Shown one piece after another: positions 33,924-45,596 of a stretch of DNA of 64,000 nt (position 1 is the stretch's first letter; every line of letters starts with the position of its first letter). The DNA comes from Pyrrhosoma nymphula (taxonomy: Eukaryota; Arthropoda; Insecta; Odonata; Coenagrionidae): assembly GCA_963573305.1 (NCBI GenBank), contig OY754339.1:12695941-12759940 (forward strand). Reading direction: 5' to 3'. The position numbers were made by a program, and so were the translations under genes. A model generated the notes under the pieces. The model was given only the letters and a program-made list of their open reading frames with translations, was not told the DNA's origin and searched no databases.

Positions 33924-35330
33924 CAGCATAGCTGTTCTGACCTAGCAAGTATATGTTCTTTTTATTTCATTGAGTGGTTACTTTTTTATTCTGCGGTATT
34001 TATTATGGCTTATATATATATGCATATTTTTCTTCATTGTATCTTGCAGAGGAAGAGAAACCCAAGACAGCCCAAGTGCTTTTGTGTATTCGGAATTCTG
34101 GCCATAAAATCCTAGCTGCGGTGACCTTGTAAATATATTTGCATTTTTGTTTCACCATTTGGTTTCTGAATTTTTCTTGCATTTCATAGTTATTAAGACT
34201 TTTAAAGTTTTGAAAATATTTACCCACTTCTTTATTGTTAATATAAATTGATTGATATATACATGCATGAATAGGCTGTGATGATTTGCTTATGTAATTG
34301 TGTGTACTCATATCTTTTTCCTATTGTATATAGCAGAGGAAGACGTCAACCTGGTGGAAATAGTGTTCATGGTGCTGCTGTAAATAGTGTGACGTTCATG
34401 GTAACATGGTAGTGAAAAGTGTCATGAACACATAAAGGTGAAAAGTGTGGATTTTTCGTTTCACTCTCATGAAGATGGAATCATAATTGTTTTTATTTTC
34501 ACAGGAAAGTGTGGATTTCTTGAAAATGGACTCATAATTGTGTTCATATTTTCATAGGAAATTATGGATTTTTTGTTTCTCTCACTTAGTTGTCAAGTTG
34601 GACATTATAGGTATATATGAATATTTGGTAATCCCTCAAGTTGGACTTGGAGGTGTACTTCAATTTTTGCTTGATTATTTGTTTTCTTAAGTTTTCTTGC
34701 TTAACGTAGTTATGATGATTTGCATGCATATCAGTGACATAGCCAGGGTTTTGTTTCGAGGGATCCATACTGAGTATAAATATGGTCGAAAATTTAGAAA
34801 ATCCACAGTGGAATTGTGTGTTTAGGCAATTATAAGAGTGCAGTTGCAACTACAGTGTAATAACTGATTTTTTTAAATCTGTGCTGCGAACCATTTGTTT
34901 GTCATTTCAAAAATATTAATCATCATTTGCTAAAGAATGACTAAATGAAATTATTATTTTTTAAAGAAATGTAGCTTTTCCCATTAGCGTCTTTTTAGTT
35001 TTTTTTAAATGTGGAGGCCCCCCTTCTGGTTATGTCATTGTGTGTATATGTTTGTACATATGTATATATATATTTGATTTTCAGGAGAAACGCACTCTGT
35101 TCATGATGCACGTACAAATATTTGTTATTAAAAACACGGGAGCCATGTTCGTGTGTTTTTAATAGCATGTATTTTTTATTTTAAATTTCCTTATTCTTAT
35201 ATGATTACACTGTTATACTTCATTGTAGATATGGATTGGTTTATTTTTTTGGTTATGGCGATTTGTATATATCTGTACATAGTTTTGTTTTCTTCATTGC
35301 ATATATAACATTGTTAATGTTGAGAATTTA
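33924..35330 (+). other. 3' region of the P-like transposase gene
   Basis: AT-rich, no second gene. Short segments resembling the end of exon 4 recur: AGCAGAGGAAG in the exon, GCAGAGGAAGAG at about 34045 and AGCAGAGGAAGAC at about 34332, each with similar downstream sequence at first. Several AATAAA-like signals occur. Confidence 0.5.
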
Positions 35331-35789
35331 AAGACGTTTGGTGGTTTCACTCGACTTAAAGGAATTCAACGAAGCTTGCTGGAAGCATTAATTATGTTTC
35401 CTAAACCTACATGAATTTTTTAATAAATATTTACTGCAGATTTCTTAGGATATTTGATTTGGAAGTGCGCATAAAATTACATGGGTACTTATGGGAACGC
35501 GAGGTGCGACTAGCTTTATTCATCGAAAACATCGTTTTCTATTTTATGCTAAGATATTTTTGTTTTTCTTATTCTTAACTAGAAAACAATCTTTTCGATG
35601 AATAAAGCTAGTCGCACCTCGCGTTCCCATAGGTACCCATGTAATTTTATGCGCACTTCCAAATCAAATATCCTAAGAAATCTGCAGTAAATATTTATGA
35701 AAAAATTCATGTAGGTTTAGAAAACATAATTAATGCTTCCAGCAAGCTTCATTGAATTCCCTTAAGTTGAGTAAAACCACAGAACGTCC
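35331..35789. repeat. Long inverted repeat (hairpin), arms about 210 bp
   Basis: 35331-35541 pairs with 35580-35789 around a 38-bp spacer. Blocks such as GAAGCTTGCTGGAAGC and GCGAGGTGCGACTAGC appear as exact or near-exact reverse complements in the other arm; overall identity looks above 90%. Confidence 0.9.
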
Positions 35790-36217
35790 TTAAGTGAAAT
35801 ACAAATAACATTTTTGACATGGGAGCAAGTCCTCTTTAGGGGAAAGGACATATGGTTTAATATAGGCCTCCTGGGGATCTCTTTTTCATATGCTCCTTCT
35901 CCAAGCACAAAGAGAAACGCATCTGGCAAGTAACCTCTGTTGGTGATGTGGAATACCTTGCTCAATTATAAATAAATATTGTAAAATTCAGCATCATATT
36001 TTCATTTCACTACCTCATTCTATACCTACCTTACGTGAATCCGCAAAATGATGGATATAAAAAGTGATCCATTCTAAAATGTGTAGATCCTGGAGGAGTA
36101 CCCGCTCAGATACATGCATTAGGAAAAGAGTAAGTAATGATACTTTCCGAAAACTGTCCGAAGAATGCTGACAGAATTATTTCCACAATATTATTGCGGT
36201 TGAAATAAACCTCCGAG
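35790..36217. other. Spacer between hairpin and satellite
   Basis: No recognised gene. A minus-strand frame (35762-35965) of 67 codons has no family motif I can name. Satellite similarity begins at about 36218. Confidence 0.45.
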
Positions 36218-39200
36218 ATATGCATATGTTTGCCGCGAAACCTAGCTGAAAGTTCGTAGTTGGAGGTAAATTCACGATTTTTTTGGAGTCGATTGGATGA
36301 CTTAAGCCCGAATGTCTAAACATATTCCTGAGTAACAAGTCATTTTCAATAGTTCTTGTAAGTTTAATTGTTTTACCTTGCGTATTAATTAAGATATTCG
36401 CGGATCCTTATGCATATGTATGACGCGTAACCTAGCTGAAAGTTCAAGTCGGAGGTAAATTCACGATTTTTCTGGAGTCGAACGGAAGACTTCAGCCTCA
36501 ATGTCTAAACATATTCCTAAGAAGCATGTAATTGTCTATATTTCTTGAAAGTTTCATTGTGTTACCTTGCGTATTAATTAAGATATTCATGGATCCTTAT
36601 GCATATGTTTGCCGCGTAACCTAGCTGAAAGTTCGGAGTCGGAGGTAATTTCACGATTTTTCTGAAGTCGAACGGAAGACTTCAGCCTATAGTCTAAACA
36701 TATATTCCTAAGAAGCATGTAATTGTCTATATTTCTTGAAAGTTGCATTGTTTTACCTTACAAATTACTGAAGATATTCGTGGTTCCTTTTGCAGCGTAT
36801 GTTTGCCGCGAAACCTAGCTGAAAGTTCGTAGTTGGAGGTAAATTCACGATTTGTTTGGAGTCGATTGGATGACTTAAGCCCGAATGTCTAAACATATTC
36901 CTGAGTAACAAGTCATTTTCAATAGTTCTTGTAAGTTTAATTGTTTTACCTTGCGTATTAATTAAGATATTCGCGGATCCTTATGCATATGTTTGACGCG
37001 TAACCTAGCTGAAAGTTCAAGTCGGAGGTAAATTCACGATTTTTCTGGAGTCGAACGGAAGACTTCAGCCTCAATGTCTAAACATATTCCTAAGAAGCAT
37101 GTAATTGTCTATATTTCTTGAAAGTTTCATTGTGTTACCTTGCGTATTAATTAAGATATTCATGGATCCTTATGCATATGTTTGCCGCGTAACCTAGCTG
37201 AAAGTTCGGAGTCGGAGGTAATTTCACGATTTTTCTGGAGTCGAACGGAAGACTTCAGCCTCAATGTCTAAACATATTCCTAAGAAGCATGTAATTGTCT
37301 ATATTTCTTGAAAGTTTCATTGTGTTACCTTGCGTATTAATTAAGATATTCATGGATCCTTATGCATATGTTTGCCGCGTAACCTAGCTGAAAGTTCGGA
37401 GTCGGAGGTAATTTCACGATTTTTCTGGAGTCGAACGGAAGACTTCAGCCTCAATGTCTAAACATATTCCTAAGAAGCATGTCATTTTCTATATTTCTTG
37501 AAATTTTCATTGTGTTACCTTGCGTATTAATTAAGATATTCGTGGATCCTTATGCATATGTTTGCCGCGTAACCTAGCTGAAAGTTCGGAGTCGGAGGTA
37601 ATTTCACGATTTTTTTGGAGTCGAACGGAAGACTTCAGCCTGGATGTCTAAACATATTCCCAAATTTAATGTTATTGCCTATTGTTTTCGCAACTTTCAT
37701 TGTTTTACTTTGCGTATTAAGTAAGATATTTGTGGATCCTTATGCATATGTTTGACGCGTAACCTAGCTGAAAGTTTGGAGTCGGAGGTAATTTCACGAT
37801 TTTTCTGGAGTCGAACGGAAGCATTCAGCCTCAATGTCTAAACATATTCCTAAGAAACATATTATTGTCTATAGTTCTCGAAAGTTGCATTGTTTTACCT
37901 TGCGTATTTATTAAGATATTCGTGGATCCTTATGTATATGTTTGACGCGTAACCTAGCTGAAAGTTCGGAGTCGGAGGTAAATTCACGATTTTTCTGGAG
38001 GCGAACGGAAGACTTCAGCCTCCATGTCTAAACATATTCCTAAGAAGCATATCATTGTCCATAGTTCTTGAAAGTTGCATTGTTTTACCTTACAAATTAC
38101 TGAAGATATTCGTGGTTCCTTTTGCAGCGTATGTTTGCCGCGAAACCTAGCTGAAAGTTCGTAGTTGGAGGTAAATTCACGATTTGTTTGGAGTCGATTG
38201 GATGACTTAAGCCCGAATGTCTAAACATATTCCTGAGTAACAAGTCATTTTCAATAGTTCTTGTAAGTTTAATTGTTTTACCTTGCGTATTAATTAAGAT
38301 ATTCGCGGATCCTTATTCATATGTTTGACGCGTAACCTAGCTGAAAGTTCAAGTCGGAGGTAAATTCACGATTTTTCTGGAGTCGAACGGAAGACTTCAG
38401 CCTCAATGTCTAAACATATTCCTAAGAAGCATGTAATTGTCTATATTTCTTGAAAGTTTCATTGTGTTACCTTGCGTATTAATTAAGATATTCATGGATC
38501 CTTATGCATATGTTTGCCGCGTAACCTAGCTGAAAGTTCGGAGTCGGAGGTAATTTCACGATTTTTCTGGAGTCGAACGGAAGACTTCAGCCTCAATGTC
38601 TAAACATATTCCTAAGAAGCATGTAATTGTCTATATTTCTTGAAAGTTTCATTGTGTTACCTTGCGTATTAATTAAGATATTCATGGATCCTTATGCATA
38701 TGTTTGCCGCGTAACCTAGCTGAAAGTTCGGAGTCGGAGGTAATTTCACGATTTTTTTGGAGTCGAACGGAAGACTTCAGCCTGGATGTCTAAACATATT
38801 CCCAAATTTAATGTTATTGCCTATTGTTTTCGCAACTTTCATTGTTTTACTTTGCGTATTAAGTAAGATATTTGTGGATCCTTATGCATATGTTTGACGC
38901 GTAACCTAGCTGAAAGTTTGGAGTCGGAGGTAATTTCACGATTTTTCTGGAGTCGAACGGAAGCATTCAGCCTCAATGTCTAAACATATTCCTAAGAAAC
39001 ATATTATTGTCTATAGTTCTCGAAAGTTGCATTGTTTTACCTTGCGTATTTATTAAGATATTCGTGGATCCTTATGTATATGTTTGACGCGTAACCTAGC
39101 TGAAAGTTCGGAGTCGGAGGTAAATTCACGATTTTTCTGGAGGCGAACGGAAGACTTCAGCCTCCATGTCTAAACATATTCCTAAGAAGCATATCATTGT

Positions 39201-41938
39201 CCATAGTTCTTGAAAGTTGCATTGTTTTACCTTACAAATTACTGAAGATATTCGTGGTTCCTTTTGCAGCGTATGTTTGCCGCGAAACCTAGCTGAAAGT
39301 TCGTAGTTGGAGGTAAATTCACGATTTGTTTGGAGTCGATTGGATGACTTAAGCCCGAATGTCTAAACATATTCCTGAGTAACAAGTCATTTTCAATAGT
39401 TCTTGTAAGTTTAATTGTTTTACCTCGCGTATTAATTAAGATATTCGCGGATCCTTATGCATATGTTTGACGCGTAACCTAGCTGAAAGTTCGGAGTCGG
39501 AGGTAATTTCACGATTTTTTTGGAGTCGAACGGAAGACTTCAGCCTGGATGTCTAAACATATTCCCAAATTTAATGTTATTGCCTATTGTTTTCGCAACT
39601 TTCATTGTTTTACTTTGCGTATTAATTAAGATATTCATGGATCCTTATGCATATGTTTGACGCGTAACCTAGCTGAAAGTTTGGAGTCGGAGGTAATTTC
39701 ACGATTTTTCTGGAGTCGAACGGAAGCATTCAGCCTCAATGTCTAAACATATTCCTAAGAAACATATTATTGTCTATAGTTCTCGAAAGTTGCATTGTTT
39801 TACCTTGCGTATTTATTAAGATATTCGTGGATCCTTATGTATATGTTTGACGCGTAACCTAGCTGAAAGTTCGGAGTCGGAGGTAAATTCACGATTTTTC
39901 TGGAGGCGAACGGAAGACTTCAGCCTCCATGTCTAAACATATTCCTAAGAAGCATATCATTGTCCATAGTTCTTGAAAGTTGCATTGTTTTACCTTACAA
40001 ATTACTGAAGATATTCGTGGTTCCTTTTGCAGCGTATGTTTGCCGCGAAACCTAGCTGAAAGTTCGTAGTTGGAGGTAAATTCACGATTTGTTTGGAGTC
40101 GATTGGATGACTTAAGCCCGAATGTCTAAACATATTCCTGAGTAACAAGTCATTTTCAATAGTTCTTGTAAGTTTAATTGTTTTACCTCGCGTATTAATT
40201 AAGATATTCGCGGATCCTTATGCATATGTTTGACGCGTAACCTAGCTGAAAGTTCGGAGTCGGAGGTAATTTCACGATTTTTTTGGAGTCGAACGGAAGA
40301 CTTCAGCCTGGATGTCTAAACATATTCCCAAATTTAATGTTATTGCCTATTGTTTTCGCAACTTTCATTGTTTTACTTTGCGTATTAATTAAGATATTCA
40401 TGGATCCTTATGCATATGTTTGACGCGTAACCTAGCTGAAAGTTTGGAGTCGGAGGTAATTTCACGATTTTTCTGGAGTCGAACGGAAGCATTCAGCCTC
40501 AATGTCTAAACATATTCCTAAGAAACATATTATTGTCTATAGTTCTCGAAAGTTGCATTGTTTTACCTTGCGTATTTATTAAGATATTCGTGGATCCTTA
40601 TGTATATGTTTGACGCGTAACCTAGCTGAAAGTTCGGAGTCGGAGGTAAATTCACGATTTTTCTGGAGGCGAACGGAAGACTTCAGCCTCCATGTCTAAA
40701 CATATTCCTAAGAAGCATATCATTGTCCATAGTTCTTGAAAGTTGCATTGTTTTACCTTACAAATTACTGAAGATATTCGTGGTTCCTTTTGCAGCGTAT
40801 GTTTGCCGCGAAACCTAGCTGAAAGTTCGTAGTTGGAGGTAAATTCACGATTTGTTTGGAGTCGATTGGATGACTTAAGCCCGAATGTCTAAACATATTC
40901 CTGAGTAACAAGTCATTTTCAATAGTTCTTGTAAGTTTAATTGTTTTACCTTGCGTATTAATTAAGATATTCGCGGATCCTTATGCATATGTTTGACGCG
41001 TAACCTAGCTGAAAGTTCAAGTCGGAGGTAAATTCACGATTTTTCTGGAGTCGAACGGAAGACTTCAGCCTCAATGTCTAAACATATTCCTAAGAAGCAT
41101 GTAATTGTCTATATTTCTTGAAAGTTTCATTGTGTTACCTTGCGTATTAATTAAGATATTCATGGATCCTTATGCATATGTTTGCCGCGTAACCTAGCTG
41201 AAAGTTCGGAGTCGGAGGTAATTTCACGATTTTTCTGGAGTCGAACGGAAGACTTCAGCCTCAATGTCTAAACATATTCCTAAGAAGCATGTAATTGTCT
41301 ATATTTCTTGAAAGTTTCATTGTGTTACCTTGCGTATTAATTAAGATATTCATGGATCCTTATGCATATGTTTGCCGCGTAACCTAGCTGAAAGTTCGGA
41401 GTCGGAGGTAATTTCACGATTTTTCTGGAGTCGAACGGAAGACTTCAGCCTCAATGTCTAAACATATTCCTAAGAAGCATGTAATTGTCTATATTTCTTG
41501 AAAGTTTCATTGTGTTACCTTGCGTATTAATTAAGATATTCGTGGATCCTTATGCATATGTTTGCCGCGTAACCTAGCTGAAAGTTCGGAGTCGGAGGTA
41601 ATTTCACGATTTTTCTGGAGTCGAACGGAGGACTTCAGCCTCAATGTCTAAACATATTCCTAAGAAGCATGTAATTGTCTATATTTCTTGAAAGTTTCAT
41701 TGTGTTACCTTGCGTATTAATTAAGATATTCGTGGATGCTTATGCATATGTTTGCCGCGTAACCTAGCTGAAAGTTCGGAGTCGGAGGTAATTTCACGAT
41801 TTTGTTGGAGTCGAACGGAAGACTTCAGCCTCAATGTCTAAACATATTCCAAAGTAACATGCTATTGCCTATTGTTTTCGCAAGTTTTGTTGTTTTATCT
41901 TGCGTATTAGGTGAGATATCCTTGGTTCTTTTAACCGA
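36218..41938. repeat. 190-bp satellite array, about 30 monomers, with higher-order repeats
   Basis: The block CCTAGCTGAAAGTT recurs 30 times from 36241 to 41765 at 189-193 bp steps. Monomer variants recur in fixed order. The variant containing TTTTGCAGCGTATGTTTGCC starts units at 36813, 38147, 39290, 40053 and 40816. The last two intervals are 763 bp (four monomers) and the earlier ones 1333 and 1143 bp (seven and six monomers). Conserved parts are the GTCTAAACATATTCC and GCGTATTAATTAAGATATTC blocks. It lies between the transposase gene and the right inverted repeat of the P-like element. No CRISPR features. Confidence 0.97.
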
Positions 41939-42164
41939 TGTCGGCCATTCATTAGCATGGAGAATTTGAATTCCCGCAGCGACATGGATCCAAGATGGCG
42001 GATTACATTAGTCAAGTGCGTGTCACGACCTGGGTTAGAGCGACCTTGACAGTGCTCGCCGACCGGGGTGCCCCCTTCCGCCGTAGCGGAAGAAGGACGA
42101 AGCGGCCGAGACGGTTCCTGGCGAGCTGAAGGCTCCATAATTTGGTGGTTCGTCGCGAGTACCT
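41939..42164. other. Right end of the P-like element
   Basis: GC-richer sequence after the satellite, containing the right inverted repeat and ending CGCGAGTACCT at the target duplication. The minus-strand frame at 41869-42138 is non-coding in appearance. Confidence 0.6.
41983..42067 (-). repeat. Right subterminal inverted repeat of the P-like element
   Basis: Reverse-complement partner of 28225-28319: ATGGATCCAAGATGG at 41984-41998 is exact, CGTGTCACGACCTGGGT at 42019-42035 has one mismatch. Confidence 0.8.
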
Positions 42165-42172
42165 AAATACTT
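42165..42172. repeat. Target-site duplication, right copy (P-like element)
   Basis: AAATACTT, one mismatch to the left copy at 28157-28164. Confidence 0.75.
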
Positions 42173-42818
42173 ATGTGCCCGTGAGTAATTATAACTCAAT
42201 AACACCATAAAAGTTAACCAAATAGTTCAAAATAATATAAACAAAGTCAAAGGTCTCACTGCGTTCTAGAAAAATGCTTGTGCTTTAGACACTGCGACTT
42301 TCGTTATTCTCATGTTGAGAACCCGCCAGATTTAAATACCTCGTGCGTGCACGTAATGCAATTTACCTGAAGACATCCCGTAGCATAGAACCTTAAGGCT
42401 ATAAGTAGCTGGTTTATTGGTGATATAGGATAGTTCCTTCTATTAGGCCTTTGTAATCTGTTCCTAATCCTGCCGAGAACGAAATCTACGGCAGGCTTAG
42501 ATAATCTAAATCGGAGTTTAAATTCGTTTTTTCGTACACATTGTACGGGTTTAATTCAAGTGGTCTGTGGTTGGCTCTTAAGTTAAAATAATCAAGGATT
42601 ACTTCTACATCCTCGTCTGATGAGTACAATATGTCCGCCATTTCGTTTGATTGTGGATTTGATCGCCCAAAATCTACGATCAACTGGAACAACGATTTTG
42701 ATCTCCGATAATCGCTGATTGTCGTTGGTGAAACCCAATCAACGAAATCACTGATTAACTGGAGGGTTGATCAATGGTCAGGCGTATATTGTCGTTGGTG
42801 AAACCGGGCCTTAAGTTT
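42173..42818 (-). pseudogene. PIF/Harbinger transposase N-terminal fragment, unit B
   Basis: Minus frame 42486-42692 begins MFQLIVDFGRSNPQSNEMAD, frameshifted after NPYNVYEK relative to unit C. On the right, ACCAACGACAATATACGCC preceded by GGCCCGGTTTC (minus strand) looks like a Harbinger terminal repeat next to TTA at about 42811-42818. The rest of the transposase is missing at the left side. Confidence 0.65.
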
Positions 42819-42853
42819 GCAATAACATGTATCATTGCGAGCATGTTCTGAAA

Positions 42854-43735
42854 TCACTCCCAATTCTCATGTGTAACTGGCAAATTTTCCACAAGCAGTG
42901 CTACTTGCATTTCCACTTCATCATCAAATTGAGTATCCACATCACAACTTTCAGGACAGAAATCCCTTGACAAGGTATCAGCAATGTACAAATATTTACC
43001 CGGGGTATACACTACCTGTAGACGGTATGGCTGTAGCTTTAGCATCATTCTTTGTAATCTTGATGGAATTTTGTGAAGTGGTTTGTGGAATAATCCGATT
43101 AAAGGTTTATGATCCGTCTCCTCCCGGACATAATCCCTTCCTAATATATACTGGTTCAATTTTCTGCACAAAAGCATATGGCTTCTTACTCTGGGAATAA
43201 CTACTTTGTGTGTCTGTCATGGCCCGAGAAGCATAGGCTATAGGCCGGCCCTCCTGATGCAACGTAGCTCCAATCCCTATTGAACTAGCATCAACACTCA
43301 ATGCTAGTTCAAAGTTAGGATCATAAAAACCTAATACTGGTGCCCGGGTTAATACAACCTTCAAATCACAAAAATGCTTTATCCTGGTGCTCACTCAAAA
43401 AAAAATGAATTTCATTTCTTAACAGTTCCCACATCGGAACACTCCTCACTGAAAAATTTGGTATAAATTTGGACACGTAATTGAACATACCTAGTATTCT
43501 TTGCAATAACTTTTTATGTGTGGGATGTTTCAAGGCATTAATTGCCTTTAGCTTTTCTTTATCAATCGACGTTCCCTGAGAATCAAAAGTGTGACCTAAG
43601 AAAGTGATTTTTTCAGCCAAGAAAACACACTTATTTGGATTGAATTTGATACCACTACAATTTGCGGCCTTCAGCACCTTAATTAAAACCTGATTTACTT
43701 CCTCTTTAGTATCTCCTCCAATTTCCAACCAAAAT
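42854..43735 (-). pseudogene. Ty3/gypsy RT-RNase H fragment, unit B
   Basis: Minus strand: NPNKCVFLAEKITFLGHTF, LLQRILGMFNYVSKFIPNF (RT thumb/connection), ALSVDASSIGIGATLHQEG and PIAYASRAMTDTQ (RNase H), ETDHKPLIGLFHKPLHKIPS and YTPGKYLYIADTLSRDF. Two frame breaks (near 43380 and 43150). The RT catalytic YVDD lies upstream and is absent: the frame instead starts with piggyBac-derived MIDIFWLEIGG, so the piece is fused to piggyBac fragment Y. Confidence 0.9.
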
Positions 43736-44420
43736 ATATCAATCATAATGGATAGCGGCTAATTTATCGTTTTCTTTATTTTGGGCCCTAGTATCTTTGT
43801 CGTCAAAGCGTATGAATCTCATGATTTTTTAAAAATCTTTTGCGGGACATAGATGCTGTGAAAAACGTTCTACGAATGCTAGTATCAGTTGACCACAATT
43901 CTTTGACATTTTCTTTTCAACATCGAAGAGCACCTGCAGTCAATAATATAAAAATAAATGCATCCAGTTCATCGATGTTCATATTTGTCCAATTATTTTC
44001 AAATTTATGGTGCTTCACTAACAACACACTAGATTTTCGGGCAAACAAATTTGTGCATTTAACAGTTATAATTTTGGCATCGTTGTTTATAAGCAAATTT
44101 AAAGTTTCTCAAATGGAACTTGCAAAACTTGAATGTTATGTAGGACCTGGTTTACAGATAAGAATTTTTCGTTGTATGGTTTTTGTAATTTTTGGAGGAT
44201 TTTTCGCATATACCCTGACTTTGAATTCAAAACGTCAAAGTTAGCTATACTTTTATATACTTCCACATCACTGTCATAAGAGTCAGATTCAGATGTACAC
44301 TCTGCTGGGAGGAATTCACTGTCACTGTCGCAAAGATCATCGCAGTCACTGTCCTCTGCGATTCTCTCAATTTCTTCCTCCGTTAGGAATCTTTTCGAAG
44401 TCGAAACTTGTCATTAGAAG
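43736..44420 (-). pseudogene. piggyBac fragment Y, unit B
   Basis: Homologous to 22880-23590. It begins with LTEEEIERIAEDSDCDD (about 44340-44390), followed by an acidic N-terminus and degenerate N-terminal domain sequence down to the gypsy junction at about 43735. Many stops. It lacks the DEQL catalytic region kept in unit A. Confidence 0.75.
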
Positions 44421-44710
44421 GTGAGTCCAAATGATTACTGACGTGCAGGTATTTCTGATATTCCGAGAAATGGTTCCGCCTCATTGACTCGTATACTAAA
44501 TCATTGTATCTTGTTTAATCTTCCAAAATATATGGAAATGCTTACGAGTCACGTCATAGCACTGAACTGGTGTAAGTTCTAAGTTTTCTGGAATATCCAC
44601 TGCCATAGGTGTTTTGCTCGGCGCTTTAACATAATTAATACAAAGACACTTGTTGAGTACTTTAATACTCGTGTAAAGGTACTTTAATACTCGAGACATT
44701 GAAATTACAT
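44421..44710 (-). pseudogene. piggyBac fragment X, unit B (internally deleted)
   Basis: The minus frame 44496-44699 reads YILNKCLCINYVKAP-like and AVDIPENLELTPVQCYDVTR then KHFHIFWKIKQDTMI. Compared with unit A it lacks the ELFF...LLLSGY section. Continues with the MRRNHFSEI-like stretch to about 44421. Confidence 0.7.
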
Positions 44711-45580
44711 TAGGCTTAGAATTAAACAGGCTGTATATCTCTGGTCACGTTTCTTACACGACTGTCGAGGCCCTCTCTTTAGTGCCCCACTCAGTACCAA
44801 AAACAAAAGACATACGAAAGAAACGGACTCATTAAAATTACACAACAATAAGTATTCAGTATTCCCCTATCATATTAAAGACTACAATTATAATATAAGT
44901 TTTCAATGTTTACTTTGATATAATATTACTTAACAAATTAACCATAATTCTCTAACTATTCAAGAGTACAGAAATGACGTGTTAAGCTCACATAGTTATT
45001 GCTAGCTTTTGATACCCAATTAGATCATTAATGAGGGACTCATAACTGGCAATTGGTATTTTAATTTTTACTTTGCAACATTTCTTTGCACACATCTGCT
45101 ACTTATCAAATGGTTTCACGCCAGTAGTGGTATGACGCACTTCTCAAGATAATTTTGGCTAAAGATGGGTCAATTTCTTTCGATCTCTGCCGAAATCTCT
45201 ACCCTGGCGGTACCTACTTTCCCCCCCCCCTTCCCCAAAATAGCTAATTTTGCGATTTATTCGGAGGAAAACCTGGTGCTCACTTGAGGGGTATTCGATG
45301 AAATTAAAAAAAAATTTATTTTAAACGAACATACCAAAAGACGTGGTATAAACATCTCTTCTCTAGGTGGCAGCACAAGCTCGGTGGCAATGAAACTTCG
45401 CCATGTTCTAGAGATTCTTTGTGCATCGATGTTGGAGCACGCGATTTGAAGTGAAGTTCTGGTTGATAAATGATGATTGGCATCTCAAAGCCCGATAATC
45501 AGTTTTGAAAAGGATAGGTTGGGTGTAAATAGTAACTTAATATGAAATTGAGGAACATAAAGTGCAAAAGAGGCTAGTAT
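44711..45580. other. Non-coding part of composite unit B
   Basis: Collinear with 24254-25150. Contains a run of about 10 C near 45221. No gene. Confidence 0.55.
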
Positions 45581-45596
45581 TCAACTAAGGGCATTG

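Larger units (their letters stand above)
28165..42164 (+). mobile_element. 14-kb THAP/P-element-type DNA transposon
   Basis: Limits come from comparing units A and B with the uninterrupted B/C junction: the insert starts GTGGCGCCAGCGGG and ends CGCGAGTACCT, with an 8-bp near-identical direct repeat on both sides. 8-bp duplications are typical of the P superfamily. Diverged inverted repeats sit near both ends. Contents: four-exon transposase gene (28373-33923), 2 kb of 3' sequence, long hairpin (35331-35789), 190-bp satellite array (36218-41938). The outermost about 60 bp of the two ends do not match each other, so the exact termini are inferred from the empty site and not from perfect terminal repeats. 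Confidence 0.75.

Noticed and set aside
35762..35965. 67-codon minus-strand frame
   Set aside because: No recognisable motif, and it partly overlaps the right arm of the long hairpin.
36218..41938. Regular repeats that could suggest a CRISPR array
   Set aside because: The whole 190-bp monomer is conserved, with no unique spacers and no cas genes; the surroundings are eukaryotic transposons.
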